From the NCBI GenBank assembly GCA_025453975.1, contig JALOPI010000032.1, positions 1 through 42,900 on the forward strand: a stretch of 42,900 bases of DNA, in the 5' to 3' direction. The notes under the pieces are model-generated. The model did no database searches. It was given only the letters and a program-made list of their open reading frames with translations, and was not told the origin of the DNA. The position numbers and the translations under genes were made by a program. Shown in pieces: positions 9,252 through 17,877 of the stretch. The DNA is from Syntrophobacteraceae bacterium. Its GTDB lineage: Bacteria > Desulfobacterota > Syntrophobacteria > Syntrophobacterales > Syntrophobacteraceae. Within the stretch, counting starts at the first letter, position 1, and every line of letters starts with the position of its first letter.

Positions 9252-10371
9252 AAAGCAGAAGAACATACTGGACTTCACCCTCTCGGCCCTGTGGCGCAGG
9301 AAGGGCAAGAATCTCGTTCTCATCACGGTCTACACCTTCGTCATCTTCCTGGTGGCTTCCGTCGTGTTCCTCACCAGCTCCATCAAGGGGGAAGCCTCCC
9401 GCGTGCTGATTGCGGCGCCGGACATGATGGTGCAGCGTCTCGTGGCGGGGCGGCACGACTATGTCCCCCTCCGTTACGCGGACGTCATCCGGGAGATCCG
9501 CGGGGTGCAGAGCGTGGAGGGGCGGCTCTGGGGGTATTACTTCGACCAGACCAACAACGCCAACTACACCCTTATGGTGAATGACGAGCTGGGGATTCAG
9601 CCCGGGACCATCCTGGCCGGGAGCGGGGTCGCCCGTAACCTTCTGGTCAGGGAGGCGGGCTCGCTGCCGTTCCGGGCGTATGACGGCTCGTACGTGTTTC
9701 TCAAGATTGAGCGCATTCTGAGCGAGGATCTGGACCTGGTGGCGGCCGACCTGATCCTGCTGAGCCGCCCGGATTTCAGACGGATCTTCCTCACTCCCGA
9801 AGGCCAGGCGACGGATCTGGTGCTGAGGGTGAAGAATGCCGGGGAGATGCCGACCATCGCCAGGAAGATCGTGGCCCTTCTGCCCGATACCCGGCCCATC
9901 CTGCGAGAGGAGATCCTGCGCACCTACGACGCCGTCTTCGAATGGCGCGGCGGGCTTTCCATCCTGGTACTGTCGGGGGCGTTCCTGGCGTTTCTCATCC
10001 TGGCGTGGGACAAGGCCACGGGGCTGAGCGCCGAGGAGAAGCGCGAGATCGGGGTCCTCAAGGGTCTCGGCTGGGAGACGTCGGACATCCTCCAGCTGAA
10101 GTTCTGGGAAGGGGTGGCCATTTCCCTCACCGCATTCCTGGCCGGACTGCTTCTGGCTTATGCTCATGTCTTCTTCACTCCGGCCGTGCTCTTCGAGCCG
10201 GCGATCAAGGGCTGGTCGGTGCTCTACCCGAGGTTCCAGCTCACTCCTCACCTGAGCGCCTATCACGTGGTGACTTTGTTCTTCCTGACGGTGATTCCGT
10301 ACACGGTTTCGACCATCATTCCCTCGTGGCGGGCGGCGACCGTCGATCCGGATATCGTCATGAGGGCTTGA
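9238..10371 (+). CDS. FtsX/MacB-type ABC transporter permease
   Basis: A 377-residue permease with the MacB/LolC topology. One membrane segment near the N-terminus (about 26-48) is followed by a large extracytoplasmic domain of about 180 residues, then three membrane segments near the C-terminus (about 238-257, 295-317 and 341-360). The FtsX signature stretch EEKREIGVLKGLGWETSDIL precedes the last pair. Such transporters move lipoproteins or peptides, or act mechanically from the inner membrane, rather than importing small solutes. The start overlaps the preceding small gene by 14 bases and the cognate ATPase gene follows by 68 bases. Its place beside NosL and SCO-like genes recalls the NosFY transporter of nos clusters, although NosY is a different permease type. 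Confidence 0.9.
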   Translation: MRWIEKQKNILDFTLSALWRRKGKNLVLITVYTFVIFLVASVVFLTSSIKGEASRVLIAAPDMMVQRLVAGRHDYVPLRYADVIREIRGVQSVEGRLWGYYFDQTNNANYTLMVNDELGIQPGTILAGSGVARNLLVREAGSLPFRAYDGSYVFLKIERILSEDLDLVAADLILLSRPDFRRIFLTPEGQATDLVLRVKNAGEMPTIARKIVALLPDTRPILREEILRTYDAVFEWRGGLSILVLSGAFLAFLILAWDKATGLSAEEKREIGVLKGLGWETSDILQLKFWEGVAISLTAFLAGLLLAYAHVFFTPAVLFEPAIKGWSVLYPRFQLTPHLSAYHVVTLFFLTVIPYTVSTIIPSWRAATVDPDIVMRA

Positions 10372-10439
10372 CGCCGGCGGGGCAATGATGATGCTGATGA
10401 TGGGAACCGGTATGGTCACGACGGGAGGCTCGGACAGCG

Positions 10440-11129
10440 GTGGATGAAGGCATGATTCAGGTCAGGGACGTGCGCAAGGTGTTCAATGCGGGGAAGCCCA
10501 ACGAGTTTGTGGCCATCCGGGGGGTGAGCCTGAGCATAGAGACCCGGAAGGCAACGGTGCTCAAGGGGCCCAGCGGCTCGGGAAAAACGACGCTCCTCAG
10601 CCTCCTGGGCTGCATGGCGCGACCCACCTCGGGGAGAATCTCGCTCCTGGACCGCGAGATCACGAGCCTTCCGGAGCGTTTCCTGACGGAGATCCGCCGG
10701 GGGAGCTTCGGCTTCATATTTCAGCAGTTCAATTTGATCAAGGGGATCACGGCCCTGGAGAACGTCATGGTGCCGGCCTATCCCACGGGGGAGAAGCAAT
10801 CGTCATTGAAAGCCAGGGCGATGGAGCTTCTGGAGCTTTTCGACATGGGGCGCAAGGCGGCGGTCAGGGTGGAGTGGCTTTCGGGAGGCGAGGCGCAGCG
10901 GGTGACCATTGCGCGGGCTCTTGTCAACGATCCTCTGGTCATCATCGCCGATGAGCCCACGGCGCATCTCGACACGCGTCTTTCCCACGAATTCATGGAG
11001 ATCATGGACACCCTGAAGGCCAAGGGAAAGACCTTGATCATGGCCAGTCACGATCCCGTGGTCCATGAATCCGCCATGGTGGATCGAGTGGTGGAGATGC
11101 GAGACGGCGAATTGGTTCGCAAGGACTGA
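10440..11129 (+). CDS. LolD/MacB-type ABC transporter ATPase
   Basis: A 229-residue ATPase with Walker A GPSGSGKTT, Q-loop FIFQQFNL, signature LSGGEAQR, Walker B VIIADEPT and the H-loop ASHD. It groups by motif with the LolD/MacB/FtsE class that pairs with FtsX-type permeases, which is exactly the gene upstream. The start is taken as GTG 10440 (GGGAGG at 10423-10428, 11 bases away); ATG 10452 would shorten it by four residues. The stop is 4 bases before the ATG of the polytopic membrane protein, so the three genes are very probably one operon. Confidence 0.93.
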   Translation: MDEGMIQVRDVRKVFNAGKPNEFVAIRGVSLSIETRKATVLKGPSGSGKTTLLSLLGCMARPTSGRISLLDREITSLPERFLTEIRRGSFGFIFQQFNLIKGITALENVMVPAYPTGEKQSSLKARAMELLELFDMGRKAAVRVEWLSGGEAQRVTIARALVNDPLVIIADEPTAHLDTRLSHEFMEIMDTLKAKGKTLIMASHDPVVHESAMVDRVVEMRDGELVRKD

Positions 11130-11133
11130 GATC

Positions 11134-12135
11134 ATGTTTTTTCATCCCGCCATTCTCTCGTTGCTCATGGGGTCGGCCCTGGTCGCATTCATGCTGGTCT
11201 ACTCGTGCTTCATGGGCGCCCGGATCATCAAGCGCTGGGATATCCAGAGCGGGAGCGAGCTCCAGCTGAGCCTGGAGCGGCGCACCTACCTCATTTCGAC
11301 CATCATGACGTATGCCCTGGGGTTTCAGCTCGTTTCCCTGTTCCTCTTCATCTACACGGTGGATCATCTGTCCGTGCTCTTCGTGGGGGCCATGTGTGCG
11401 GCTGGGTCCCTCAACGCCAACAGCTGGGGGTATCCAACCCTGATCCTCAAGATTGTCAGCTTCCTCCTGGCGGGACTGTGGCTCATCGTGAATCACACGG
11501 ACAACCGCGGGTATGACTATCCCCTCATCAGGCTCAAATATGGACTGCTCCTGGGAATCACCCCGCTGATCCTCGCGGAGATGTTCTCTCAGGCGGCCTA
11601 TTTCAGGGGGCTCGAGCCCAACATCATCACCTCCTGCTGCGGCACCCTGTTCACCTCGGATTCGGGAGGGGTGACTTCGGGCATCATGGCTTTGCCCCAC
11701 GCTCCCGTGGAAGTCGCCTTCTTTTCGAGCCTCTCCCTCACCGTGGTCCTGGGGATCCGCTTCTACCGGACCGGCCGGGGACTCATCCCCTTCACGGTAA
11801 TGAACGGTGCGGCATTTCTTTCCAGCGTCGTGGCGCTCATGTCGTTCGTCGCGCTATACATCTATGAGCTGCCCACGCACCACTGTCCCTTCTGCATTCT
11901 GCACGGCGAGTACGGACATGTGGGCTACCCGCTGTACATCAGCATCCTGGCGGGAGCCCTTTTGGGTTTCGGAATGGCCGTGGTGGCTCCCTTCCGTCGA
12001 AGGCCGAGCCTGGCCGGGGCTGTTCCCCGGATCCAGAAGGGTTTGGCTTTGATGACGTTGGGATTCCATCTGGTGACCCTCCTGACGGTCATCGCGGGGG
12101 TGAGCTTCTCCAACCTGATCCTGCCCACTCCGTGA
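11134..12135 (+). CDS. polytopic membrane protein with CC and CPFC motifs, unknown function
   Basis: A 333-residue integral membrane protein with about eight or nine predicted membrane segments (near 5-27, 52-75, 82-98, 102-120, 136-155, 192-210, 222-242, 266-285 and 303-323). Two cysteine groups stand out: ITSCCGTL (C168, C169), and THHCPFCILHGEYGH (C251, C254, with H249, H250, H257 and H262). The spacing CxxC next to several His residues suggests a redox pair or a metal site, possibly facing the periplasm. I do not recognise a characterised family. ATG 11134 starts 4 bases after the ABC ATPase stop, so it is co-transcribed with the transporter and NosL genes. Copper transfer and disulfide exchange are both possible. 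Confidence 0.85.
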   Translation: MFFHPAILSLLMGSALVAFMLVYSCFMGARIIKRWDIQSGSELQLSLERRTYLISTIMTYALGFQLVSLFLFIYTVDHLSVLFVGAMCAAGSLNANSWGYPTLILKIVSFLLAGLWLIVNHTDNRGYDYPLIRLKYGLLLGITPLILAEMFSQAAYFRGLEPNIITSCCGTLFTSDSGGVTSGIMALPHAPVEVAFFSSLSLTVVLGIRFYRTGRGLIPFTVMNGAAFLSSVVALMSFVALYIYELPTHHCPFCILHGEYGHVGYPLYISILAGALLGFGMAVVAPFRRRPSLAGAVPRIQKGLALMTLGFHLVTLLTVIAGVSFSNLILPTP

Positions 12136-12200
12136 CCGGGGGGCTGCGTGGGCGGCGCCGTGCCGGCTGCGGTGCCCGCGGCGGTTTCTCCCCATAAGGA

Positions 12201-14387
12201 ATGCCCTTGAGAGCCATGTTCCCATCCGTGAGCCTGCGGTCGATCCTCTTTGTGCTCGTGATGCTCGCCGTTTTGCCGTTGTGGGGACTGGCGTTCTACA
12301 CGAACTTCGAGCAGCGCGAGCAGGGCATCCGGGAGCTCGAGTCCGATATTCAGCGCTGGACACAGTTCCAGGCGGTGAACCAGCAGATCTATCTCGGCAG
12401 CGCCAGGCAGCTCCTGCTGACCCTGGCCCAGGCTTCGGAGGTCGTCGGGGACGATCCCGAACGTTGCAGTCAGTATCTTTCGGGGCTCATCGAGCATTAT
12501 TTGGAATACTGGATTCTGGCTGCGGCGGATCTTCAGGGACAGGCCTACTGCAGCTCGGTTCCCCTGATCAGGCCTCTGAAATACGGGCGCGATCGATGGT
12601 TTCAGCAGGCCCTGACCACCATGGATTTCAGCGTCAGCGGTCTCAAGAGCGATCCCCTCGCTGGGGAGCCCACGGTCTACATCGGCTATCCCATCGTGGA
12701 TGAGCGGGGGGCCCAGAAAGGGGTGCTCCTGGCGGGGCTGGAGCTGACACGGCTTGAGCTCTGGGGATCCGACGAGAACCTGCCCGAGGGGAGCATCATC
12801 GCCCTCTTCGATCGGCTGGGAACGGTGGTGGCTCATTATCCGGACCCGGAGAAATGGGTGGGCAAGGCACTTCAGAGCACGGCTCTGGTGACCAACGTCC
12901 TGGCATGGGGGGAAGGCCTGGTCCGGGACTCGACCTTCGACGGCAGGGAGCGTCTCTTCGGCTTTCAGCGGCTGAGGTACCCCGTGGATACGGAGCTCTA
13001 CCTGGTGGTGGGCATGCCGATGGACCTGGCTCTGGCAAGGGCCGAGCGCACCCTCAGGCGCAACCTCGCCGGCTTCTTCCTCGTGGCCATCATGGCGCTG
13101 GCAGCCGCATGGCTCTCGGGAAACAGGCTCATCCTGCGGCGTATTCGCTTGCTGCTGGATTCGCTGCAAAAGCTGGAAAGAGGGGACCTCAAGACCCGAA
13201 GCGGGCTGCACCGGGGGAGGGACGAATTCAGTCTCCTGGCCAGCGGCATCGACTCCATGGCGGCCTCCCTCGAAGAGCAGTCCTTCAGGCTCCATCAGGC
13301 CGAGGAGCGCTATCGCATGCTGGTGGAGCAGATTCCCGCCGTGACCTACGTCATTTCGGTGGAGGCCGACCGGCCTTTCCTTTACATCAGTCCACAGATC
13401 GATGTCCTTTTGGGCTTCACTCCCCAGGAATGGAGGGCGGACCCCATGCTCTGGGAAGCACGCATCCATCCGGAGGACCGAGAAATGGTCCTGGCCGAGA
13501 CCCGGCGGGGTCTGGGGGAGCACTCCCGCATCGGCTTCAACGTCGAATACCGGATGATCGCCAGGGATGGACGCGTCGTCTGGGTGCTGGACCAGACCGT
13601 TCCCGAATACGACGCGGAAGGACGCCTGAGGAACCTCAGGGGGCTGGTGCTGGACGTGACCGAAAGGCACACCTACGAGGAGAGGCTCCTGACCTACCAG
13701 GAGCAGCTGCGGTCCCTGGCCACGCAGCTTGGAGTGGCCGAGGAGCACGAGCGGCGGCGGATCGCCACGGAGCTGCACGACCATGTGGCCCAGAAGCTCG
13801 CCATCTCCAAGATCAAGATGGAGGGGCTCGTGTCGTCCCCGCTCAGCATCGAGGCCCATGAAGCCATCACCCAGGTGTATGAGCTCATATCTCAGGCGGT
13901 CCAGGACACTCGATCCCTCATGAACAAGATCAGCTCGCCCATCCTTCATGAGCTGGGGCTGGAGGCGGCCCTGGAATGGCTGGTCGAGGAGTTTCAGAGA
14001 ATGCACGGCCTGGTGTGCTACTATGAAGACGACGGAGAGCTCAAGCCCCTGGAGCGTGACATCGGCGCGCTTCTCTTCCAGGCGGCCAATGAGCTCCTGG
14101 TCAACGTGGTCAAGCATTCGGGGGTGGAAGAGTGTGAGCTGCGGGTGCGGAGGGAAGGAAGCTGGATCCGGGTTACGGTTCAGGACGACGGGGTGGGCTT
14201 CGATCCATCGCGGATAGGCCGGGCCAGGAGGATGGAGGGTGGCTTCGGGCTGTTCAGCATCCGCGAGCGGATGAACGGCATCGGCGGGCGGCTGGAGATC
14301 GAATCGTCACCGGGCGAGGGGGCTCGGCTTTCCCTGCTGGCGCCACTCAGGGAGTCGCGAGGGGTCGGGGAAACCGCCTCCCCCTGA
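12201..14387 (+). CDS. membrane sensor kinase, Cache-HAMP-PAS-HisKA_3
   Basis: A 728-residue kinase. The first membrane segment is about 12-33; then follow an extracytoplasmic Cache-like domain of about 240 residues, a second membrane segment (about 288-308), a HAMP-like linker, a PAS domain (about 370-495, ending VTERHTYEERL), HisKA_3 with H526 in TELHDHVAQK, and HATPase with DDGVGF and GLFSIRERM. AAGGA lies directly before ATG 12201, so TTG 12207 (6-base spacing) or ATG 12216 may be the real start. It follows the CPFC membrane protein by 65 bases and precedes a NarL-type regulator, so the signal may relate to the transporter set; this is inference. Confidence 0.9.
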   Translation: MPLRAMFPSVSLRSILFVLVMLAVLPLWGLAFYTNFEQREQGIRELESDIQRWTQFQAVNQQIYLGSARQLLLTLAQASEVVGDDPERCSQYLSGLIEHYLEYWILAAADLQGQAYCSSVPLIRPLKYGRDRWFQQALTTMDFSVSGLKSDPLAGEPTVYIGYPIVDERGAQKGVLLAGLELTRLELWGSDENLPEGSIIALFDRLGTVVAHYPDPEKWVGKALQSTALVTNVLAWGEGLVRDSTFDGRERLFGFQRLRYPVDTELYLVVGMPMDLALARAERTLRRNLAGFFLVAIMALAAAWLSGNRLILRRIRLLLDSLQKLERGDLKTRSGLHRGRDEFSLLASGIDSMAASLEEQSFRLHQAEERYRMLVEQIPAVTYVISVEADRPFLYISPQIDVLLGFTPQEWRADPMLWEARIHPEDREMVLAETRRGLGEHSRIGFNVEYRMIARDGRVVWVLDQTVPEYDAEGRLRNLRGLVLDVTERHTYEERLLTYQEQLRSLATQLGVAEEHERRRIATELHDHVAQKLAISKIKMEGLVSSPLSIEAHEAITQVYELISQAVQDTRSLMNKISSPILHELGLEAALEWLVEEFQRMHGLVCYYEDDGELKPLERDIGALLFQAANELLVNVVKHSGVEECELRVRREGSWIRVTVQDDGVGFDPSRIGRARRMEGGFGLFSIRERMNGIGGRLEIESSPGEGARLSLLAPLRESRGVGETASP

Positions 14388-14562
14388 CTACCTTTATGGG
14401 TGCCCTTTCCGAATGCGGTGCGGCATCGGGAGCTCCATCGGGCCCGGGGTCCGCGTTGTGCGGCCGAGCCCAGGACCTCGGAGCTTCGAGATGGAGTGGA
14501 ATCGTCGAGAATCCTTGTGCGAGCTCAGAGATGCGCTCACAACGAGGTGAGGAGGAAAGCCC

Positions 14563-15219
14563 ATGGAATTGACCATTCTCCTGGCTGATGATCACAAGAT
14601 CGTGAGGGACGGGCTCCGCGCCCTCCTCGAAAAGGAAACCGACATGGAGGTCATCGCCGAGGCCGAGGATGGGGAGTCGGCGGTGAGGCTCGTCGGCGAG
14701 CTCAACCCTTCCGTCGTGGTCATGGATATCGGCATGCCGGACATGAATGGCATAGAGGCCACCCGCCAGATCGTGGGCTCCCATCCCGGGGTCAAGGTGA
14801 TCGCGCTGTCGATGCACTCGGACAAGCGGTTCGTGGGCGGGATGCTCAAGGCGGGGGCAGCGGGCTACCTGCTCAAGGATTGCGCCTTCGGTGAGCTGGC
14901 CAACGCCATACGCGCCGTCACCCAGGGGCAGACCTATCTCAGTGCTCAGATCACCCACGTGGTGGTCCAGGGATATGTGCGTCAGGCCGCGCCGAGTGCT
15001 CCCGCCGGGGCGGATGTCCTGACGGGAAGAGAGCGCGAAGTGCTTCAGCTTCTGGCCGAGGGCAAATCCACCAAGGATATTGCGGCGGTGCTGAGGCTGA
15101 GCGCGAGAACCGTCGAGACCCACCGCCAGCAGATCATGAACAAGCTCAACATTCACAAGGCGGCCGAGCTGGTCAAGTACGCCATCCGCGAAGGAGTGAT
15201 CACCCTCGACGACCATTGA
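14563..15219 (+). CDS. NarL/FixJ-family response regulator
   Basis: A 218-residue regulator. The receiver domain has the acidic pair D9-D10 and phospho-acceptor Asp55 (VVMDIGMPD). The LuxR-type helix-turn-helix lies at about 150-208 (TGREREVLQLLAEGKSTKDI then TVETHRQQIMNKL). GAGGAGGAAA a few bases before ATG 14563 is a strong ribosome binding site. It is separated from the upstream HisKA_3 kinase by 175 bases that hold no recognisable gene. The pair is the second NarX/NarL-type system bracketing the NosL/ABC gene set. Its targets are unknown. Confidence 0.93.
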   Translation: MELTILLADDHKIVRDGLRALLEKETDMEVIAEAEDGESAVRLVGELNPSVVVMDIGMPDMNGIEATRQIVGSHPGVKVIALSMHSDKRFVGGMLKAGAAGYLLKDCAFGELANAIRAVTQGQTYLSAQITHVVVQGYVRQAAPSAPAGADVLTGREREVLQLLAEGKSTKDIAAVLRLSARTVETHRQQIMNKLNIHKAAELVKYAIREGVITLDDH

Positions 15220-15304
15220 AGGGGAGTCGTCAGAGTCCCCGGGCTTCGGATGCCGGGTGTGTCCGGTGCTCCATCGGTTTTGTTCTGGGGGCTGAGGAAT
15301 GGGC

Positions 15305-15523
15305 TCAGGTCATCGAGGGACCGGCGTGGCACATGATGCAGCGCTGCTGCGGAATGGGAGCGGCCTCCCCATGGGCTATGGATGATGCGGCGCTCCACCG
15401 CGACCGGAATACCCCGGGGCTGTCGATGGTCCCGCGCCCGGCCCCCTCCCGGCTCGCGGTCGAGCCGGCCGCGAGGGTCCAAAAGACAGGGGCAGGGGCC
15501 CCCAGCGGCAGGGCTCTCTTCAT
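15305..15523 (-). CDS. possible small exported protein with one CxxCH haem motif
   Basis: A 72-codon frame on the minus strand in an otherwise empty stretch of 543 bases (15220-15762). In its favour: GAGGAG (15531-15536) lies 7 bases upstream of ATG 15523; the N-terminus is signal-like (MKRALPLGAPAPVFWTLAAG); and the C-terminus ends QQRCIMCHAGPSMT, which holds a CxxCH c-haem site. Against it: the middle is a low-complexity Ser/Gly/Arg region, the haem motif lies only a few residues from the stop, and no axial ligand partner is evident. It could be a real small cytochrome, a decayed cytochrome gene or chance. Confidence 0.4.
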   Translation of the reverse strand: MKRALPLGAPAPVFWTLAAGSTASREGAGRGTIDSPGVFRSRWSAASSIAHGEAAPIPQQRCIMCHAGPSMT

Positions 15524-15665
15524 GATCTGACTCCTCGATTCCACCCGAAGCGTCCCTTTCAAGGGTCGGGAGCCGACGGGAAATGCCCCCACGGATCCCG
15601 CAAGCCGCGTTTGCCAGACCTCCGAGTGACGATCCATTCCCGCGAGTCCGAACGTGCCGGAGGGT

Positions 15666-15700
15666 ATTCAATGCCATTCAACTTGGGTTTGACTAAACCC
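15666..15700 (+). promoter_or_regulatory. repeat and inverted repeat upstream of the acyl-CoA synthetase gene
   Basis: ATTCAA occurs at 15666-15671 and again at 15676-15681, a 10-base period that puts both on one helix face. It is followed by a perfect inverted repeat GGGTTT-GACT-AAACCC (15685-15700). The arrangement sits about 60 bases before the start codon and looks like an operator region. No convincing -10 element at the right distance was found, so the promoter itself is not assigned. Confidence 0.4.
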
Positions 15701-15762
15701 CCATAATGGAGGAATTTGCTCTCCAGGGTCCCGAGTCAACATGCAATCTTGGAGGAGGGGAG

Positions 15763-17814
15763 ATGGAGAGGTTCTTCAGCGCCCGCAGCGTGGCGGTGGT
15801 CGGTGTTTCCAATTCGCCCGGCAACTTGGGGCGAGCCATCATGCACAATCTCATGGAATTCCGCTACCAGGGGGTCATCTATGCCGTGGGGCCCAAGGGC
15901 GGCGCCTTCATGGGCCACAAGATCCACCCGAGCGTGCTGGACATCCCGGAGACCGTCGACCTGGCCGCCATCCTGGTCCCGGCGCGCGTCGTTCCGGAAG
16001 TGCTGGGGCAGTGTGCCCGGAGGTCCATACGCCGCGTGGTGGTCCAGACGGCCGGTTTCGGCGAGCTGGAAGCAGACCGGGCCTCGCTGGAAGTGGAGAT
16101 CCGGGACATCCTGGCGAAGCATGGCATGCGTATGATCGGTCCCAACTGCATTGGGATCATCAACCGGGCCAACGGCCTGGCCGTTCCTTTCATGCCCTTC
16201 AGGATGGAGTCCCCCCTGGGCCGGGTGGCCGTCATTTCCCAGAGCGGTGGCGTGGGGGGGAACATGATCAACCTCCTTGCCATGGAAAACCTGGGATTCA
16301 GTAAGTTCGCCAGCGTCGGCAACAAGCTCGACGTCAACGAAAACGATCTCGCCGACTACCTCCGTCAGGACCCCGAGACCGACGTCATCTTCTGTTACCT
16401 GGAGGGGATCGCCGACGGGCGGCGGTTCATGGAGATCGCCTCGCGGTCGTCCAAGCCCGTGGTGGCTCACAAGTCCAACCTGGGCGGTGCGGGAGCCGTC
16501 ATCGCCCGCTCCCACACGGCATCCCTCTCATCGGACGACCGGGTGGTGGATGCGGCCTTCAGGCAGGCGGGCGTCTTTCGGGCCCGGGAGCAGCGGGAAG
16601 CCCTGGAGATGATCAAGGCCTTCTCCCTTTCGCCCATGAGAGGGGCCCGGCTGGCGGTCATCTCGAGGTCGGGAGGGCACGCGGTGATGGCGGCCGATGC
16701 CGCCGATGAGCTGGGATTTGATCTCCCGCCTTATCCGAGGGAGTTTACAGAGCTGGTCCTGGCCGAGTCGCGAGCCAAGGTCATCGCGCCTCACAATCCC
16801 CTGGACCTGGGGGACCTCTTCAATCTGCCCCTCTACCTGACCCTGGCCTCCAGGGCCCTGGAGCGGGAGGACATCGACGGGCTGCTCTTCATCCACAACT
16901 ACCAGGGGGTCCTGGATGCGGAGGACTCGAGGCGGCTGGTGAGAGGCCTGGGAGACATCATCCAGGAATCCCCAAAGCCCGTGGCCGTCTGCGTGTTCAC
17001 CATGCAGAGCGAGCTGGAGATCAATCGCAAGGCGGTGAGCTTTCCCATCTTCACGGATCCCAGGGAAGCCCTGAGATCGCTGGCCTGGAATCGGGAATTC
17101 CATGATCGCCGTGTCATCCCCCTGGGCACGGTGCGCCCGACGGGGATCGATCCGGAGCGTGCCGGAGCGTGCCTGGAGGCCTGCGCGGACGGTCCCGTTC
17201 CCTCGAAGGACCTGGCTGGGGTGCTTATGGCCTATGGCATTCCACTGGTCCCCCACGATCACGCAACGGATACGTCGGGATTGGTGCAAGCCGCGGCGGG
17301 CCTTGGATTCCCGCTCGTCATGAAGACCGCCCAGCCCGAGGTCATCCACAAGACCGATGCGGGGGGCGTGGTCATGGGGATAAAGGATGAGGGGGCGCTC
17401 GGCGAGGCCTACCGGAAGCTCCTTCCCCTGGGGCAGGCGGTGATCCTGCAGCGCATGGCGGATCCCGGTCTCGAATGGTTCGCGGGGGGCCGACAGGATG
17501 CGAGCTTCGGGTCTGTTGTGGTCACGGGGCCCGGTGGTATCCATGTCGAGCTGCTGGGGGAGACGGCTATCCGGGTCGGGCCTCTTGCCGAGGCGGAGGC
17601 TGACTCCATGCTGAGCCAGCTGCGGGGGGCGTCGCTGCTGTCGGGAGCCCGGGGGCGGCCCGCCTTGAGTCGGCGGGGGCTCATCGAGCTGCTGGTCCGG
17701 CTGTCGTGGCTGCTTTTCGACTTCCCCGAGATCCGGGAGCTGGATCTCAACCCCGTGAATGTTTATGAGAATCATTGCACGGTGCTGGACTGGCGGGCCA
17801 GCCTCGCCCGCTGA
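15763..17814 (+). CDS. acyl-CoA synthetase (NDP-forming), fused CoA-binding and ATP-grasp type
   Basis: A 683-residue cytoplasmic enzyme of the acetate-CoA ligase (ADP-forming) superfamily, which interconverts acyl-CoA plus ADP plus phosphate with acid plus ATP. A Rossmann CoA-binding domain comes first (1-130, SVAVVGVSNSPGNLG). Succinyl-CoA-ligase-like domains follow (GPNCIGIINRANG, VISQSGGVGGNM). The phospho-histidine loop is ARSHTASLSSDD (about H251), and the ATP-grasp domain is at about 450-683 (FPLVMKTAQPEVIHKTDAGG, ELDLNPVNVY). The domain order is the one-chain form. ATG 15763 has GGAGGAGGGG just upstream and is preferred over ATG 15706. The substrate cannot be told; in an anaerobe, roles in acyl-CoA energy conservation or aromatic or fatty acid degradation are usual. 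It precedes a sugar-isomerase-like gene by 63 bases. Confidence 0.9.
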   Translation: MERFFSARSVAVVGVSNSPGNLGRAIMHNLMEFRYQGVIYAVGPKGGAFMGHKIHPSVLDIPETVDLAAILVPARVVPEVLGQCARRSIRRVVVQTAGFGELEADRASLEVEIRDILAKHGMRMIGPNCIGIINRANGLAVPFMPFRMESPLGRVAVISQSGGVGGNMINLLAMENLGFSKFASVGNKLDVNENDLADYLRQDPETDVIFCYLEGIADGRRFMEIASRSSKPVVAHKSNLGGAGAVIARSHTASLSSDDRVVDAAFRQAGVFRAREQREALEMIKAFSLSPMRGARLAVISRSGGHAVMAADAADELGFDLPPYPREFTELVLAESRAKVIAPHNPLDLGDLFNLPLYLTLASRALEREDIDGLLFIHNYQGVLDAEDSRRLVRGLGDIIQESPKPVAVCVFTMQSELEINRKAVSFPIFTDPREALRSLAWNREFHDRRVIPLGTVRPTGIDPERAGACLEACADGPVPSKDLAGVLMAYGIPLVPHDHATDTSGLVQAAAGLGFPLVMKTAQPEVIHKTDAGGVVMGIKDEGALGEAYRKLLPLGQAVILQRMADPGLEWFAGGRQDASFGSVVVTGPGGIHVELLGETAIRVGPLAEAEADSMLSQLRGASLLSGARGRPALSRRGLIELLVRLSWLLFDFPEIRELDLNPVNVYENHCTVLDWRASLAR

Positions 17815-17877
17815 GCCCGGCTGCTGGGGCTGGCGGCGGGAGCTGGCCGCGTAATGCAATGGAATGAGGAGAAAGAG

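Noticed and set aside
15313..15340. Possible -24/-12 sigma-54 promoter (TGGCAC with a later TGC)
   Set aside because: Spacing between the GG and GC elements is two bases too short.
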